Part shown: positions 18,500 to 27,437 of the stretch, in pieces
How the letters are laid out: each line of letters begins with the position of its first letter
Numbering within the stretch: position 1 is the stretch's first letter
DNA from: Wohlfahrtiimonas larvae
Lineage (GTDB): Bacteria; Pseudomonadota; Gammaproteobacteria; Cardiobacteriales; Wohlfahrtiimonadaceae
Length of the DNA stretch: 64,000 nucleotides
Reading direction: 5' to 3'
Assembly: GCF_039543665.1 (NCBI RefSeq)
Contig: NZ_BAABKE010000009.1
Span: forward strand, 30,028-94,027
Translations under genes and position numbers: made by a program
The notes under the pieces: generated by a model
Database searches by the model: none
Seen by the model: the letters and a program-made list of their open reading frames with translations, nothing else
What the model was told of the DNA's origin: nothing

Positions 18500-19138
18500 A
18501 TGATGACGTCCATTTTTTTATGTGATTTTGATGGCACAATTAGTTTAAAAGATGTCACGGATGAATTGTTAATGCGTTTTGGTAAAGAAGGTGTGGTTGA
18601 GCTTGAAGAAGCATGGGAACAAGGTGAAATAGGTTCCAAAGAATGTATGGCGGGGCAAGTGGCATTATTGGATATGAATCAAGCACAATTAGATAATTGT
18701 TTGGCAGACATTGCCATTGATCCTGCTTTTAGAGAATTTGTTGCATTTGCCGAGGCCAAAAATATTCCGATTCAAATCGTGAGTGATGGCTTGGATTATG
18801 CGATTGCGAAAATCTTGGCATATAACAATATTCCTGATATGCCGATTTTGGCTAACCATTTAGTGAACACAGGCGAGCGCAGTTGGGCATTAGAATTTCC
18901 TTATTCAGCTGAATCATGCAAGAAAAAAAGTGGCAATTGTAAATGTCAGCAATCGGATGCGCTTTATCACGCCTATGATCAAATTTTTTACGTAGGGGAT
19001 GGCTCTTCTGATTATTGCGTATCTCATGAAGTTAACTTGGTATATGCTAAAGACAAATTAATTCAATATTGTGAGAACAAAGGTATTCGGTATCAGCCGA
19101 TTCATAGTTTTTCAGATATTATAGAGTCATTATCCTAA
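18500..19138 (+). CDS. HAD-IB family phosphatase (MtnX/SerB-like)
   Basis: A 212-residue haloacid-dehalogenase phosphatase. Motif I DFDGT holds the nucleophile Asp9 and Asp11, motif II is SDG (95-97), and motif IV is VGDGSSD (165-171). The helical cap between motifs I and II is the C1 type shared with SerB, ThrH and MtnX. A Cys-rich patch ESCKKKSGNCKC at 138-149 resembles the one in MtnX-like enzymes and could bind metal. It follows AGGTG by eight bases and most likely removes phosphate from a pathway intermediate. Confidence 0.82.
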   Translation: MMTSIFLCDFDGTISLKDVTDELLMRFGKEGVVELEEAWEQGEIGSKECMAGQVALLDMNQAQLDNCLADIAIDPAFREFVAFAEAKNIPIQIVSDGLDYAIAKILAYNNIPDMPILANHLVNTGERSWALEFPYSAESCKKKSGNCKCQQSDALYHAYDQIFYVGDGSSDYCVSHEVNLVYAKDKLIQYCENKGIRYQPIHSFSDIIESLS

Positions 19139-19156
19139 GTAGGGAGAAAAATAATT

Positions 19157-19999
19157 ATGGTTAAAGATGTAAGCTTCCTATTAGAAGGTGAGGCAGTAGA
19201 AGGACGTAAAGTGGGGGTGTTATTGATTCATGGTTTGACAGGTACACCTAATGAAATGCGCATTACTGCAAAAGGGTTGAATCGTGCAGGATGTTATGTC
19301 TATGCGATGCAAATTGCAGGGCATTGTGGCGATGAAGCTGATTTAAACGCAACGACTTATTCTGATTGGTATCAAAGCGTTGTAGACGCTGCTCAAAAGT
19401 TAAAAAAAGAAGTCGATCATCTATTTGTAGGTGGTTTATCCATGGGGGCAGTTTTGGCATTAAAACTTGCTGCAGAAGAGCCTAAAATGGTGGATGGTGT
19501 AATTTGTTATGCGACAACATTCAAATATGATGGGTGGAGCATGCCATTTTATGCAAAACATTTCTTTTTCTTACTGACATGGTTTAAGCGTTTGGGAATT
19601 TTTCAAGATAAGAAGTTTGCAGAAGAACCACCTTATGGTTTAAAAGATGAAAAAATTCGCCAAGCGGTTTCAAGTAGTATGTTGGATGGCGATAGTGCCG
19701 CGGCGGGATTAGCCAATAATCCATATCCTGCTTTGGCTGAAATGCTATATCTATCTCGAGATGTGAAGGCAAAATTGCCGAAAGTAACAGCACCAACACT
19801 CATCATGCATTCTAGTAATGATGATATTGCGAGTGTTAAATCTAATGCTAAAGTCATTGAAGATAATGTGAGTGGGCCGACCACGTTAGTCTTATTAGAA
19901 GATAGCTACCATTTGATTACCATTGATCGGGAGCGAAAATTTGTGATTCAACAAACGGTTGAATTTATCAATGAAACAGTCGGTGTTTTATCAGTATGA
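19157..19999 (+). CDS. alpha/beta-hydrolase, carboxylesterase/monoacylglycerol lipase type
   Basis: A 280-residue alpha/beta hydrolase. The nucleophile is Ser95 in GLSMG, the acid is probably Asp222 or Asp223 in SSNDDI, and the histidine is His252 in DSYHLI. The oxyanion HGLTGT motif is at 25-30. No signal peptide is present, so it acts in the cytosol. It may cleave or transfer an ester or thioester in the pathway of this cluster. Its TGA overlaps the next ATG (ATGA). Confidence 0.85.
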   Translation: MVKDVSFLLEGEAVEGRKVGVLLIHGLTGTPNEMRITAKGLNRAGCYVYAMQIAGHCGDEADLNATTYSDWYQSVVDAAQKLKKEVDHLFVGGLSMGAVLALKLAAEEPKMVDGVICYATTFKYDGWSMPFYAKHFFFLLTWFKRLGIFQDKKFAEEPPYGLKDEKIRQAVSSSMLDGDSAAAGLANNPYPALAEMLYLSRDVKAKLPKVTAPTLIMHSSNDDIASVKSNAKVIEDNVSGPTTLVLLEDSYHLITIDRERKFVIQQTVEFINETVGVLSV

Positions 20000-20355
20000 C
20001 TTGGCTAATGATAACTTTGTGGATAGCCAATGTTGCCTTTGATACGATTGGGCAAATTTCGTTTAAATATGCTGCAACAGTACAAGAAGAAGGGCAATCG
20101 ATCTTTGACTATTGGAAAGGACTGCTGAAAAATATATGGCTTTGGATTGGGATTTTGTCATATATTTTGGAGTTTTTCTTATGGCTAGCATTTTTGACGC
20201 TTGTGCCATTGTCGCAAGGTGTTTTATTGGCTTCTCTGAATATCATTACGATCATGCTCGCGGGGCGTTTGCTTTTCAATGAGAAATTGATTCCACTTCG
20301 GATCATAGGCATTGTCTTTGTACTGGCTGGCGTGATTGTTGTAGGAGCATTTTGA
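19996..20355 (+). CDS. SMR/EamA-like four-helix membrane protein, subunit 1
   Basis: A 119-residue hydrophobic protein with four predicted transmembrane helices, the size of small multidrug resistance proteins. The first helix ends FDTIGQISFKYAA, resembling the SMR pattern but without the usual glutamate at the centre of helix 1. A second protein of similar form follows directly, so an obligate heterodimer is likely. It overlaps the preceding hydrolase gene by four bases. Confidence 0.78.
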   Translation: MTWLMITLWIANVAFDTIGQISFKYAATVQEEGQSIFDYWKGLLKNIWLWIGILSYILEFFLWLAFLTLVPLSQGVLLASLNIITIMLAGRLLFNEKLIPLRIIGIVFVLAGVIVVGAF

Positions 20356-20759
20356 TGAAAAAATTTTATTTGATTGGCTTTGGTATTTTGCTTCTATTTG
20401 ATACGCTTGGGCAAACAAGTTTTAAACTTGCAGCAATTGCTGCAGAACCCTTAGAATTGGGACTAGAATGGTTTGTTCGTGTGTTTATGAATCCTTGGAT
20501 TTATATTGCGATTATTGCATACATTGCAACATTTTTTGCATGGATGACATTATTAAAACATGCACCTGTTGGCCCTGCATTTGCGGCCGCGCACATGGAA
20601 GTTGTAACGGTGATGATTGTTTCTGTTTGGGTTTTTAATGATGAGATCACATGGCAACGATTAATCGGGGCGATATTGATCATTACAGGCATTATTTTCT
20701 TAGCTTTTGCTGAAAAACAGGTATTAGCACAAGAAAAGAAATCACATCAAGAATATTGA
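20355..20759 (+). CDS. SMR/EamA-like four-helix membrane protein, subunit 2
   Basis: A 134-residue paralogue of the gene before, also with four transmembrane helices. FDTLGQTSFKLAA in helix 1 repeats the FDTIGQISFKYAA of its partner almost exactly, and both carry the same late EamA-like RLIGAILIITGIIFLAF helix. The C-terminus is charged. The start ATG shares a base with the stop before it (TGATG), so the two are made in fixed ratio. It would complete an inner-membrane exporter or lipid flippase for the product of this cluster. The substrate is unknown. Confidence 0.78.
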   Translation: MKKFYLIGFGILLLFDTLGQTSFKLAAIAAEPLELGLEWFVRVFMNPWIYIAIIAYIATFFAWMTLLKHAPVGPAFAAAHMEVVTVMIVSVWVFNDEITWQRLIGAILIITGIIFLAFAEKQVLAQEKKSHQEY

Positions 20760-20820
20760 TATGACCTTATAGTAAAATCTGGCTAATGATTAGCTTTTTT
20801 TAAAGCAATTTACCTATAGA

Positions 20821-20844
20821 ATATCCCGCCTGCAGGCGGGATAT
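20821..20844. terminator. bidirectional terminator between the cluster and purB
   Basis: A perfect 24-base palindrome: ATATCCCGCC at 20821-20830 and GGCGGGATAT at 20835-20844 around TGCA. It lies in the 100-base gap between two convergent genes. The T-run is short on both sides, but the GC-rich stem and placement fit a shared terminator. Confidence 0.7.
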
Positions 20845-20865
20845 TTGTATTGATAGGAATGCGGA

Positions 20866-22233
20866 TTAGATTTTTTTCGCTAATTCAACCGCTTTACCAA
20901 TGTAGTTATGTGGTGTTAATTTTTTCAACTCCACTTTCACATCTTCAGGCAGTTCTAAAGAATCAATGAATAGAGATAATTTTTCTGCACTGATCTTTTG
21001 GCCGCGAGTTAATGCTTTCAATTTTTCATATGGTGATTCAATGTTATAACGGCGCATTACAGTTTGGATTGGTTCTGCTAATACTTCCCAGTTTAAATCT
21101 AAATCTTTGCTGATGATTGCTTCGTTCACTTCTAATTTGCCTAAACCTTTTTGTAAGCTCTTATAAGCAATCAAAGTGTAACCGAATGCTGAACCTAAGC
21201 TACGCAATACTGTTGAGTCGCTCAAGTCACGTTGCCATCTTGAAATTGGTAATTTTTCAGCAAAGTGAATGAACAATGCATTAGAAATACCGAAGTTACC
21301 TTCAGCATTTTCAAAGTCGATTGGGTTAACTTTGTGTGGCATTGTAGAAGAACCAACTTCACCTTCGATCACTTTTTGTTTGAAGTAACCTAAGCTAATG
21401 TAACCCCAAATATCACGCGCTAAATCGATCATGATTGTGTTTGAGCGGCTCATAATGTGTGATAGCTCAGCAACGTAATCATGTGGCTCGATTTGTGTTG
21501 AGTAAGGCATGAAGCTTAAACCTAAATGATTGATCACTAAGTTTTGAGCATGCGCTTCCCAATCAACTGCAGGGTAAGCAACCATGTGCGCATTGTAGTT
21601 CCCTACAGCACCGTTGATTTTACCGAAGAATTCAAATGTTTCTAATGCTTTGAATTGGCGCTCTAAACGGTAAACAACGTTCGCCATCTCTTTACCTAAG
21701 GTTGATGGCGTTGCTGATTGACCATGTGTGCGTGACAATAATGGGATTTCAGCAAATTCGTGTGCCATTGAGCGTAATGTTGCAATGATCGCTGATAATT
21801 CAGGTTTCACAACATTATTAATGCTTTCTTTCAACATCAAAGCATAAGACAAGTTATTGATGTCTTCTGATGTACAGGCAAAGTGAATGAATTCAGAATA
21901 TTCTGCGATTTCAGGCACAGCTTTGAATGCATTTTTTAACCAATATTCAACGGCTTTTACATCGTGATTTGTTGTTTTTTCAATTTCTTTAACGGCTTTA
22001 GCATCTTCTGGTGAGAAGGCAGCATAAATATCACGAAGTTTTTGCACATCTTCTTTTGAGAATGTAGGAACTTCAGGAATGCCCGCATTTTCTGACAATG
22101 CGATGAACCATTCAATTTCAACAGTGATACGCGCTTTAACCAAGCCATATTCACTCATGATGCTTTGTAATGGTGATGTCTGTCTTGAATAACGTCCATC
22201 GAGTGGAGAGAGTGCAGTAATTGCATCCAACAT
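20866..22233 (-). CDS. purB: adenylosuccinate lyase
   Basis: A 455-residue member of the fumarase/aspartase superfamily that acts twice in purine synthesis, on SAICAR and on adenylosuccinate, releasing fumarate. The N-terminus AITALSPLDGRYSRQTSPL and the signature loop GSSTMPHKVNPIDFENAEG are clear. A TxxHDVKA segment (NHDVKAVEY) provides the usual active-site histidine. Full family length, and first gene downstream of the DUF423 gene. Confidence 0.97.
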   Translation of the reverse strand: MLDAITALSPLDGRYSRQTSPLQSIMSEYGLVKARITVEIEWFIALSENAGIPEVPTFSKEDVQKLRDIYAAFSPEDAKAVKEIEKTTNHDVKAVEYWLKNAFKAVPEIAEYSEFIHFACTSEDINNLSYALMLKESINNVVKPELSAIIATLRSMAHEFAEIPLLSRTHGQSATPSTLGKEMANVVYRLERQFKALETFEFFGKINGAVGNYNAHMVAYPAVDWEAHAQNLVINHLGLSFMPYSTQIEPHDYVAELSHIMSRSNTIMIDLARDIWGYISLGYFKQKVIEGEVGSSTMPHKVNPIDFENAEGNFGISNALFIHFAEKLPISRWQRDLSDSTVLRSLGSAFGYTLIAYKSLQKGLGKLEVNEAIISKDLDLNWEVLAEPIQTVMRRYNIESPYEKLKALTRGQKISAEKLSLFIDSLELPEDVKVELKKLTPHNYIGKAVELAKKI

Positions 22234-22235
22234 AT

Positions 22236-22637
22236 TTAAGCCCCTTTAGGAATAACAATGTTTGAAGAAGATTTAAAACAACCAATAAAAACCAATAACC
22301 ACGCAGCCATGAATGAAACGCCACCAATCGGTGCGATCATGCCAAACATTTTAATGTTCGTGAGTGCGATGGTATATAAACTGCCAGCAAAACAAAAAAT
22401 ACCAATCGTGAATAAGAGATTGGCAACAAAGAAACAGCGCGATGTTTTGAAGAAATATGCAGCAAGCGTTGTGATGATGATCGCCATACCGTGCGTCATT
22501 TGGTAATACGTGGCTCGTTCCCATAAGCCTAAACCATAACTATCCAAATGTGGCTTTAATGCATGAGCACCAAACGCACCGAGCCCAACTGCTAAAGCGC
22601 AGAATAATCCGCCAATGATAAAGAAATTACGCATCAT
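22236..22637 (-). CDS. DUF423 family small membrane protein
   Basis: A 133-residue protein with four hydrophobic helices. It begins with the family-typical LGAFGAHALKPHL pattern (about residues 19-31), as in E. coli YgdD, and has GMIAPIGGVSFMAAW near the end. The function is not known for this family. The ATG overlaps the stop of the upstream ArsC-like gene (TAATG). A second in-frame ATG is directly adjacent. Confidence 0.88.
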   Translation of the reverse strand: MMRNFFIIGGLFCALAVGLGAFGAHALKPHLDSYGLGLWERATYYQMTHGMAIIITTLAAYFFKTSRCFFVANLLFTIGIFCFAGSLYTIALTNIKMFGMIAPIGGVSFMAAWLLVFIGCFKSSSNIVIPKGA

Positions 22638-22993
22638 TAATCCTCAAATAGTTCAAATAATACAGTGTGATCAGGGCGGCCAATTTTCGCTTGTTTGTGT
22701 GCATTAACTACAATCGGGCGCTCCATTAATTGTGAATTTTGAGATAAAAATTCTAGCTTTTGATCCAATGTCCAAGCATTCCATTGTTCGCTGATCGTTA
22801 AAAAGCCATCATCTTTTTTACGGATCATGGCTTCAATATCGTTATTTAACTGCGTGCAAAGAATGCGTAATTTATCAATAGAAGGAGGATTCTCAATATA
22901 ATTGATGATTTGAAATTCAACGCCTTTATCTTTTAAGAGATCAAAAGCGGCATTGGATTTAGAGCAATTGCTATTGTGATAAATTGTCCACAT
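22637..22993 (-). CDS. ArsC/Spx-family reductase (YfgD-like)
   Basis: A 118-residue thioredoxin-fold protein of the ArsC family. The catalytic cysteine is Cys10 in HNSNCSKSNAAF, and the ERPIV and IGRP motifs follow the usual layout. Related proteins reduce arsenate with glutaredoxin, but no other ars gene is nearby, so a general redox role is equally possible. It lies between the helicase gene and the DUF423 gene in a minus-strand string. Confidence 0.85.
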   Translation of the reverse strand: MWTIYHNSNCSKSNAAFDLLKDKGVEFQIINYIENPPSIDKLRILCTQLNNDIEAMIRKKDDGFLTISEQWNAWTLDQKLEFLSQNSQLMERPIVVNAHKQAKIGRPDHTVLFELFED

Positions 22994-22996
22994 GAT

Positions 22997-24553
22997 TTAT
23001 TTCCTTCCCAAATTGTAAAACTCTTGCAGATAATTCACTCGCACTTTCGGATTCATGATCTTAATGTGTGGCAATTGAGGAAAATCCTTCGGCAACATAT
23101 TTTCTGCAATGTAAATGGTGTGTTTTGCGCGTGTAATCGCAACATATAATAAATTAATTTCTTCGATGATTTTAAGATTTTGCAAATCATCAGAATTTTT
23201 TGATAAACGTTTCACTTCATCTTCGGTGATGAAATCTTCTACAAGATAAACTTCATCGTACTCTAAACCCTTGCTGCGATGCACGGTGGAAAAGAGTAAA
23301 TCAGCTGTTTCTTTATCTTCTTTGGCTACTAAGCGATCTTTTAACTTTTTCATCACACCAAAGATTTTAGCGCCATATAAACGCACCAATTCTATGAGCA
23401 TTTTAAGTTGTGTATCGTTGGTTTCCTCTGCATATTCTTCCAAAGATTCTAAGTTCTCGAAAGATTTAATCATTGGGCTATGAATTTTATCAATTTTACC
23501 CAAATGCAAGTTCACCACATCATACAAAGAAGTACCTTCTTCCGTATGTGTGTAAGCATGAATACTACCTTCAAAATAGATAGAGCCTGTTAAGGATGGA
23601 TCATGAATATAGCGAATGGCTTCACGGAGTAAACCTAAATTTGTTCGTCCTAAAACAATTTTTTGATGCTTGTTATCAGTTGTGCCCACGCCTTCAATGG
23701 TTAAATTATCTTTAATGTGCAAGTAGCTTTTCCATTCCAAAATGGATTCAGCCAAAAGGGCAATATCCGAATGGAAACGGAAGCTTTTTGTTAAAGGAAA
23801 GGTTGTAAAGTCCGTTTCTTCCAAAGCATTCACAGCATGACGCCAACTATAAATTTGTTGGTGGCGATCGCCCACGATCATCTTTTTCGCAGATTGCTTT
23901 AAGAAAATATCGAGCATCACGGAAGATGCGTCTTGTCCTTCATCAAAGAAAATATAATCGTAAGGTAGGTTAGGGCGCACCAATTGGAATTTTTTGAGAT
24001 AAAAATCATGGGTAATTTCAATCTCTGCTTGGTTCATTTTGCGAATGAAAGTTCTCGTATAATCCACAATTTCCGAATAATTCATTTTCACAAAAGCTTT
24101 GGCTTTATCATCGCTGAGTAAGCTGAAATAATCTAATTCATCAGCACTTTTGACAGAGCTATTGCAATAGAATCGAAGTAGTTTATCAATATGATGCGCG
24201 AATAAATAAGCACGCTGAATCGGCATGGATGATTGCAGATCTAAAATATTGACCGTTTCGGGAATGGAATAGCCATTATTCTTAAGTTGATAACCACCGC
24301 GTCTAACAATGTAACGAAATGCTAAAGAGTGGGCTGTTTCTACAGTGACATTGTATAAACCTGCCTGTTGAAATCGCAGAATAGCTTCTTGTTTAACAGT
24401 TTGGTTAAACGCTAAATATAGAATTTTTGCATCATTGGGGCGGGATTTTGCATATGCGACGATCGTTGTCGTTTTACCGGAACCGGCAACGGCATTCACT
24501 TTTAAATTAGCATCAATTGCAAGAATGGCATCTTGCTCAGGCGTTAGCTTCAT
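22997..24553 (-). CDS. UvrD/Fbh1-like superfamily 1 DNA helicase
   Basis: A 518-residue SF1A helicase. Walker A is AGSGKTTT (23-30), Walker B is FFDEGQDAS, motif III is VGDRHQQIYSWR, and C-terminal motifs are VHRSKGLEYDEVYL and LYVAITRAKHTIYI. At 518 residues it is far shorter than UvrD or Rep (about 700) and looks like the compact bacterial relatives of Fbh1, DEGQD being typical of that branch. Likely roles are unwinding during repair or removing recombinase filaments. The specific function is not shown. Confidence 0.82.
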   Translation of the reverse strand: MKLTPEQDAILAIDANLKVNAVAGSGKTTTIVAYAKSRPNDAKILYLAFNQTVKQEAILRFQQAGLYNVTVETAHSLAFRYIVRRGGYQLKNNGYSIPETVNILDLQSSMPIQRAYLFAHHIDKLLRFYCNSSVKSADELDYFSLLSDDKAKAFVKMNYSEIVDYTRTFIRKMNQAEIEITHDFYLKKFQLVRPNLPYDYIFFDEGQDASSVMLDIFLKQSAKKMIVGDRHQQIYSWRHAVNALEETDFTTFPLTKSFRFHSDIALLAESILEWKSYLHIKDNLTIEGVGTTDNKHQKIVLGRTNLGLLREAIRYIHDPSLTGSIYFEGSIHAYTHTEEGTSLYDVVNLHLGKIDKIHSPMIKSFENLESLEEYAEETNDTQLKMLIELVRLYGAKIFGVMKKLKDRLVAKEDKETADLLFSTVHRSKGLEYDEVYLVEDFITEDEVKRLSKNSDDLQNLKIIEEINLLYVAITRAKHTIYIAENMLPKDFPQLPHIKIMNPKVRVNYLQEFYNLGRK

Positions 24554-24642
24554 TTCGGTAGGTTGATCATTGTGAGTTGCAAAATGAAAAGGCTTATTCT
24601 ATCAAAGATCTGAAAATCTTGAGCTAATATCTTTGATTAATC

Positions 24643-24680
24643 AAAAATGCCTGTGAAATTTAATCTTCACAGGCATTTTA
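24643..24680 (-). terminator. intrinsic terminator of asd
   Basis: A 14-bp hairpin (24644-24657 with 24666-24679, loop of eight) just downstream of the asd stop on the minus strand, followed there by a five-base T-run. The stem is a near-perfect AAAATGCCTGTGAA repeat. Confidence 0.88.
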
Positions 24681-24701
24681 ATATTTAGTCTAAAGTAAGC
24701 T

Positions 24702-25811
24702 TTAGTGTACCAAAATCATTAACATTCTACGCACAGGTTCAGCAGCACCCCAAAGTAATTGGTCGCCAACTGTGAAAGCAGATAAGTATTCATTACCCAT
24801 TTTCATTTTACGTAAACGGCCAACAGGAACTTCTAATGTGCCAGAAACAGCTGCAGGTGTTAATAACTTCATTGTTTCTTCACGATGATTAGGAATCACA
24901 CGTACCCAATCATTAGATTCACGAATCATTGTTTCAATATCATTTAAAGGTACGTCTTTTGTGAGTTTTAATGTCAACGCTTGTGAATGGCAGCGCATTG
25001 CGCCAACACGAACACAAATGCCATCCACAGGAACATCATGCGTAGAAGCTAAGATCTTATTAGTTTCCACCATGCCTTTCCATTCTTCACGGCTTTGACC
25101 ATCAGCTAATTCGCTATCAATCCAAGGAATTAAGTTACCTGCTAAAGGTACTGTGAAGTTATCTTTAGGGAATTGATCTTGCTTCAATAAATGTGAAACA
25201 CGACGATCGATCTCTAAAATTGCTTTTGCAGGTGAGATTAAATCTTCAGCCATTTCATTACCGATGAATTGCATTTGTTGGAGCAATTCACGCATGTTTT
25301 GTGCGCCAGCACCTGAAGCTGATTGATAAGTCATAGATGTTGTCCATTCAACCAAACCTTCTTTGAATAAACTACCCAATGCCATTAACATCAAGCTAAC
25401 TGTACAGTTACCACCCACGAATGTTTTAATACCATTATTTAAGCCTTGATCAATGTTGTTACGATTGATTGGATCTAATACGATGATCGCATTTTCTTCC
25501 ATTCTCAATGTAGATGCTGCATCAATCCAATAACCTTGCCAACCTGCGAGCTGTAATTTCTCATAAACAGCTTTTGTATAATCACCGCCTTGGCATGTCA
25601 AAATAATGTCTTGAGCCATCAATGCTTCAATGTTGTAAGCATCTTCTAATGTGCTTTCTTGTGCGCCGCCCATATTAGGAGCTGTACCACCAGCATTGGA
25701 TGTTGAGAAGAAAGTTGCATGAATGTGTTTAAAATCACCTTCTTCAACCATTCTTTCCATCAGCACAGAGCCAACCATTCCGCGCCAGCCAACTAAACCA
25801 ACCTTTTTCAT
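24702..25811 (-). CDS. asd: aspartate-semialdehyde dehydrogenase
   Basis: A 369-residue enzyme that reduces aspartyl phosphate to aspartate semialdehyde for lysine, diaminopimelate, threonine and methionine. The dinucleotide-binding start is VGLVGWRGMVGSVL, and the catalytic cysteine is Cys136 in GGNCTVSL. The length and signatures fit the Gram-negative type. It lies 73 bases after leuB on the minus strand and ends with a strong terminator. Confidence 0.97.
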   Translation of the reverse strand: MKKVGLVGWRGMVGSVLMERMVEEGDFKHIHATFFSTSNAGGTAPNMGGAQESTLEDAYNIEALMAQDIILTCQGGDYTKAVYEKLQLAGWQGYWIDAASTLRMEENAIIVLDPINRNNIDQGLNNGIKTFVGGNCTVSLMLMALGSLFKEGLVEWTTSMTYQSASGAGAQNMRELLQQMQFIGNEMAEDLISPAKAILEIDRRVSHLLKQDQFPKDNFTVPLAGNLIPWIDSELADGQSREEWKGMVETNKILASTHDVPVDGICVRVGAMRCHSQALTLKLTKDVPLNDIETMIRESNDWVRVIPNHREETMKLLTPAAVSGTLEVPVGRLRKMKMGNEYLSAFTVGDQLLWGAAEPVRRMLMILVH

Positions 25812-25884
25812 TTTTGTATCCTTAATAATGCAAATCCATGATCCTGCCTTGAGGCAAGATCAGATCAATATTTGTTTAAATTGA

Positions 25885-26955
25885 TTATGCTTGAAGCTCT
25901 GCAATCACTGCATCACCCATTTCTTTACAACCAACTACTGTGCTGTTTGCTTGTGCAATATCACCTGTGCGAATGCCTTTGCTCAAGACAGTTTCAATGG
26001 CATCATCAATTTCTTTTGCAATGTCAGGGCGATTGAATGTGTATTTAAACATCATGCTGACAGACATAATGGTTGCTAAAGGATTGGCTTTGTTTTGACC
26101 TGCAATGTCAGGTGCTGAACCATGGCTTGGCTCATATAAACCTTTGTTATTTTCATCTAAAGATGCGGAAGGTAACATGCCGATAGAGCCTGTTAACATC
26201 GCTGCTTCATCAGATAAAATATCACCAAAGATATTGCCTGTTAGCATTACATCAAACTGTTTTGGTTGACGAACTAACTGCATTGCAGCATTGTCTACTA
26301 ACATGTGTGATAGTTTTACATCAGGATATTCTTTGGCAACTTCTGTTACAACATCGCGCCATAATTGTGTTGTTTCCAACACATTCATTTTATCGATAGA
26401 ACAAACTTGTTTATTGCGTGCTTGCGCTGCTTTGAATGCAACATGTGCAATGCGACGGATTTCAGATTCTGAATACAACATAGTATTGAACCCAACTTTT
26501 TCACCATTGCGGATTTCGATCCCACGAGGATGACCGAAATAGATATCGCCTGTTAATTCACGCACGATTAAAATATCTAACCCAGAAACTAACTCTTCTT
26601 TTAAAGAAGAAGCATGTGCCAATTCTTTGAAAACATGGGCAGGGCGTAGATTAGCAAATAAGTTTAAACCTTTACGAATTGCCAATAAACCTTGTTCTGG
26701 GCGAACTTCACGAGGTAATGTATCGTATTTAGTATCACCCACTGCACCAAGTAAGACAGCATCAGCTGCAATTGCTTTGGTTAAGGTTTCATCTGGTAGT
26801 GGTTTGCCCGTTTTATCGTATGCAATACCGCCAATGAGTGCGGTTTCTGTTTCAATGCCAAGGTTGTACTTGTCATTCATAACATTTAATACACGAACTG
26901 CTTGTTCTGTGATTTCTGGACCAATACCATCACCTGGTAATACTAATACTTTCAT
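25885..26955 (-). CDS. leuB: 3-isopropylmalate dehydrogenase
   Basis: A 356-residue NAD-dependent decarboxylating dehydrogenase of leucine synthesis. It begins VLVLPGDGIGPEI, carries RELTGDIYFGHPRG and MLTGNIFGDILSDEAAM with the metal-binding aspartates, and ends near EPSHGSAPDIAGQNKANP. leuC, leuD and leuA are not in the window. It pairs with asd, an arrangement seen in several gammaproteobacteria. Confidence 0.97.
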   Translation of the reverse strand: MKVLVLPGDGIGPEITEQAVRVLNVMNDKYNLGIETETALIGGIAYDKTGKPLPDETLTKAIAADAVLLGAVGDTKYDTLPREVRPEQGLLAIRKGLNLFANLRPAHVFKELAHASSLKEELVSGLDILIVRELTGDIYFGHPRGIEIRNGEKVGFNTMLYSESEIRRIAHVAFKAAQARNKQVCSIDKMNVLETTQLWRDVVTEVAKEYPDVKLSHMLVDNAAMQLVRQPKQFDVMLTGNIFGDILSDEAAMLTGSIGMLPSASLDENNKGLYEPSHGSAPDIAGQNKANPLATIMSVSMMFKYTFNRPDIAKEIDDAIETVLSKGIRTGDIAQANSTVVGCKEMGDAVIAELQA

Positions 26956-26971
26956 TCCTCATCCTTATTGT

Positions 26972-27427
26972 TTAATTGCGGCCTGTATGACCAAAGCCAC
27001 CGGCGCCGCGTTCCGATGCTTCAAATTCTTCTACCTCTTGGAAATTCGCTTGGATCACTGGCACGATAATCATCTGTGCTAAGCGTTCACCCACTTCGAT
27101 TGTAAAAGCTTTATTGCTGCGATTCCAAGCTGAAACCATTAATTCACCTTGATAATCTGCATCAATTAAGCCCACAAGATTACCAAGTACAATCCCGTGT
27201 TTTGTCCCTAAACCAGAGCGAGGTAATACCATTGCAGCATATGCAGGGTCTTTAATATAGATTGCCATACCTGTTTTTACAAAAGCACTTTCGCCTGGTT
27301 GTAACGTTAAAGGTTCATCGAGCATCGCACGCAAGTCTAAACCTGCAGAGCCTGCAGTTGCATAACTTGGCAGTGGAAACTCATTGCCTAAACGTTTGTC
27401 TAAAATCTTGTAATCAACTAATAACAC
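26972..27427 (-). CDS. dut: deoxyuridine 5'-triphosphate nucleotidohydrolase (dUTPase)
   Basis: A 151-residue trimeric dUTPase. Its five motifs are visible: AGSAGLDLRA (motif 1), PRSGLG at 69-74 (motif 2), GLIDADYQGEL (motif 3), GERLAQM (motif 4) and the C-terminal RGAGGFGHTGRN (motif 5). The start is a GTG at 27427 with AAGGA seven bases upstream. It hydrolyses dUTP to keep uracil out of DNA. Confidence 0.96.
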   Translation of the reverse strand: MLLVDYKILDKRLGNEFPLPSYATAGSAGLDLRAMLDEPLTLQPGESAFVKTGMAIYIKDPAYAAMVLPRSGLGTKHGIVLGNLVGLIDADYQGELMVSAWNRSNKAFTIEVGERLAQMIIVPVIQANFQEVEEFEASERGAGGFGHTGRN

Positions 27428-27437
27428 TGTAAATCCT

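Noticed and set aside
25848..25865. Hairpin between leuB and asd as a terminator
   Set aside because: The GATC-TGCCT/AGGCA-GATC stem has a mismatch and no T-run on the minus strand.
26627..27082. 151-codon plus-strand open frame across the leuB/dut junction
   Set aside because: It is antisense to leuB and dut, which have full family matches, and its product shows no family features.
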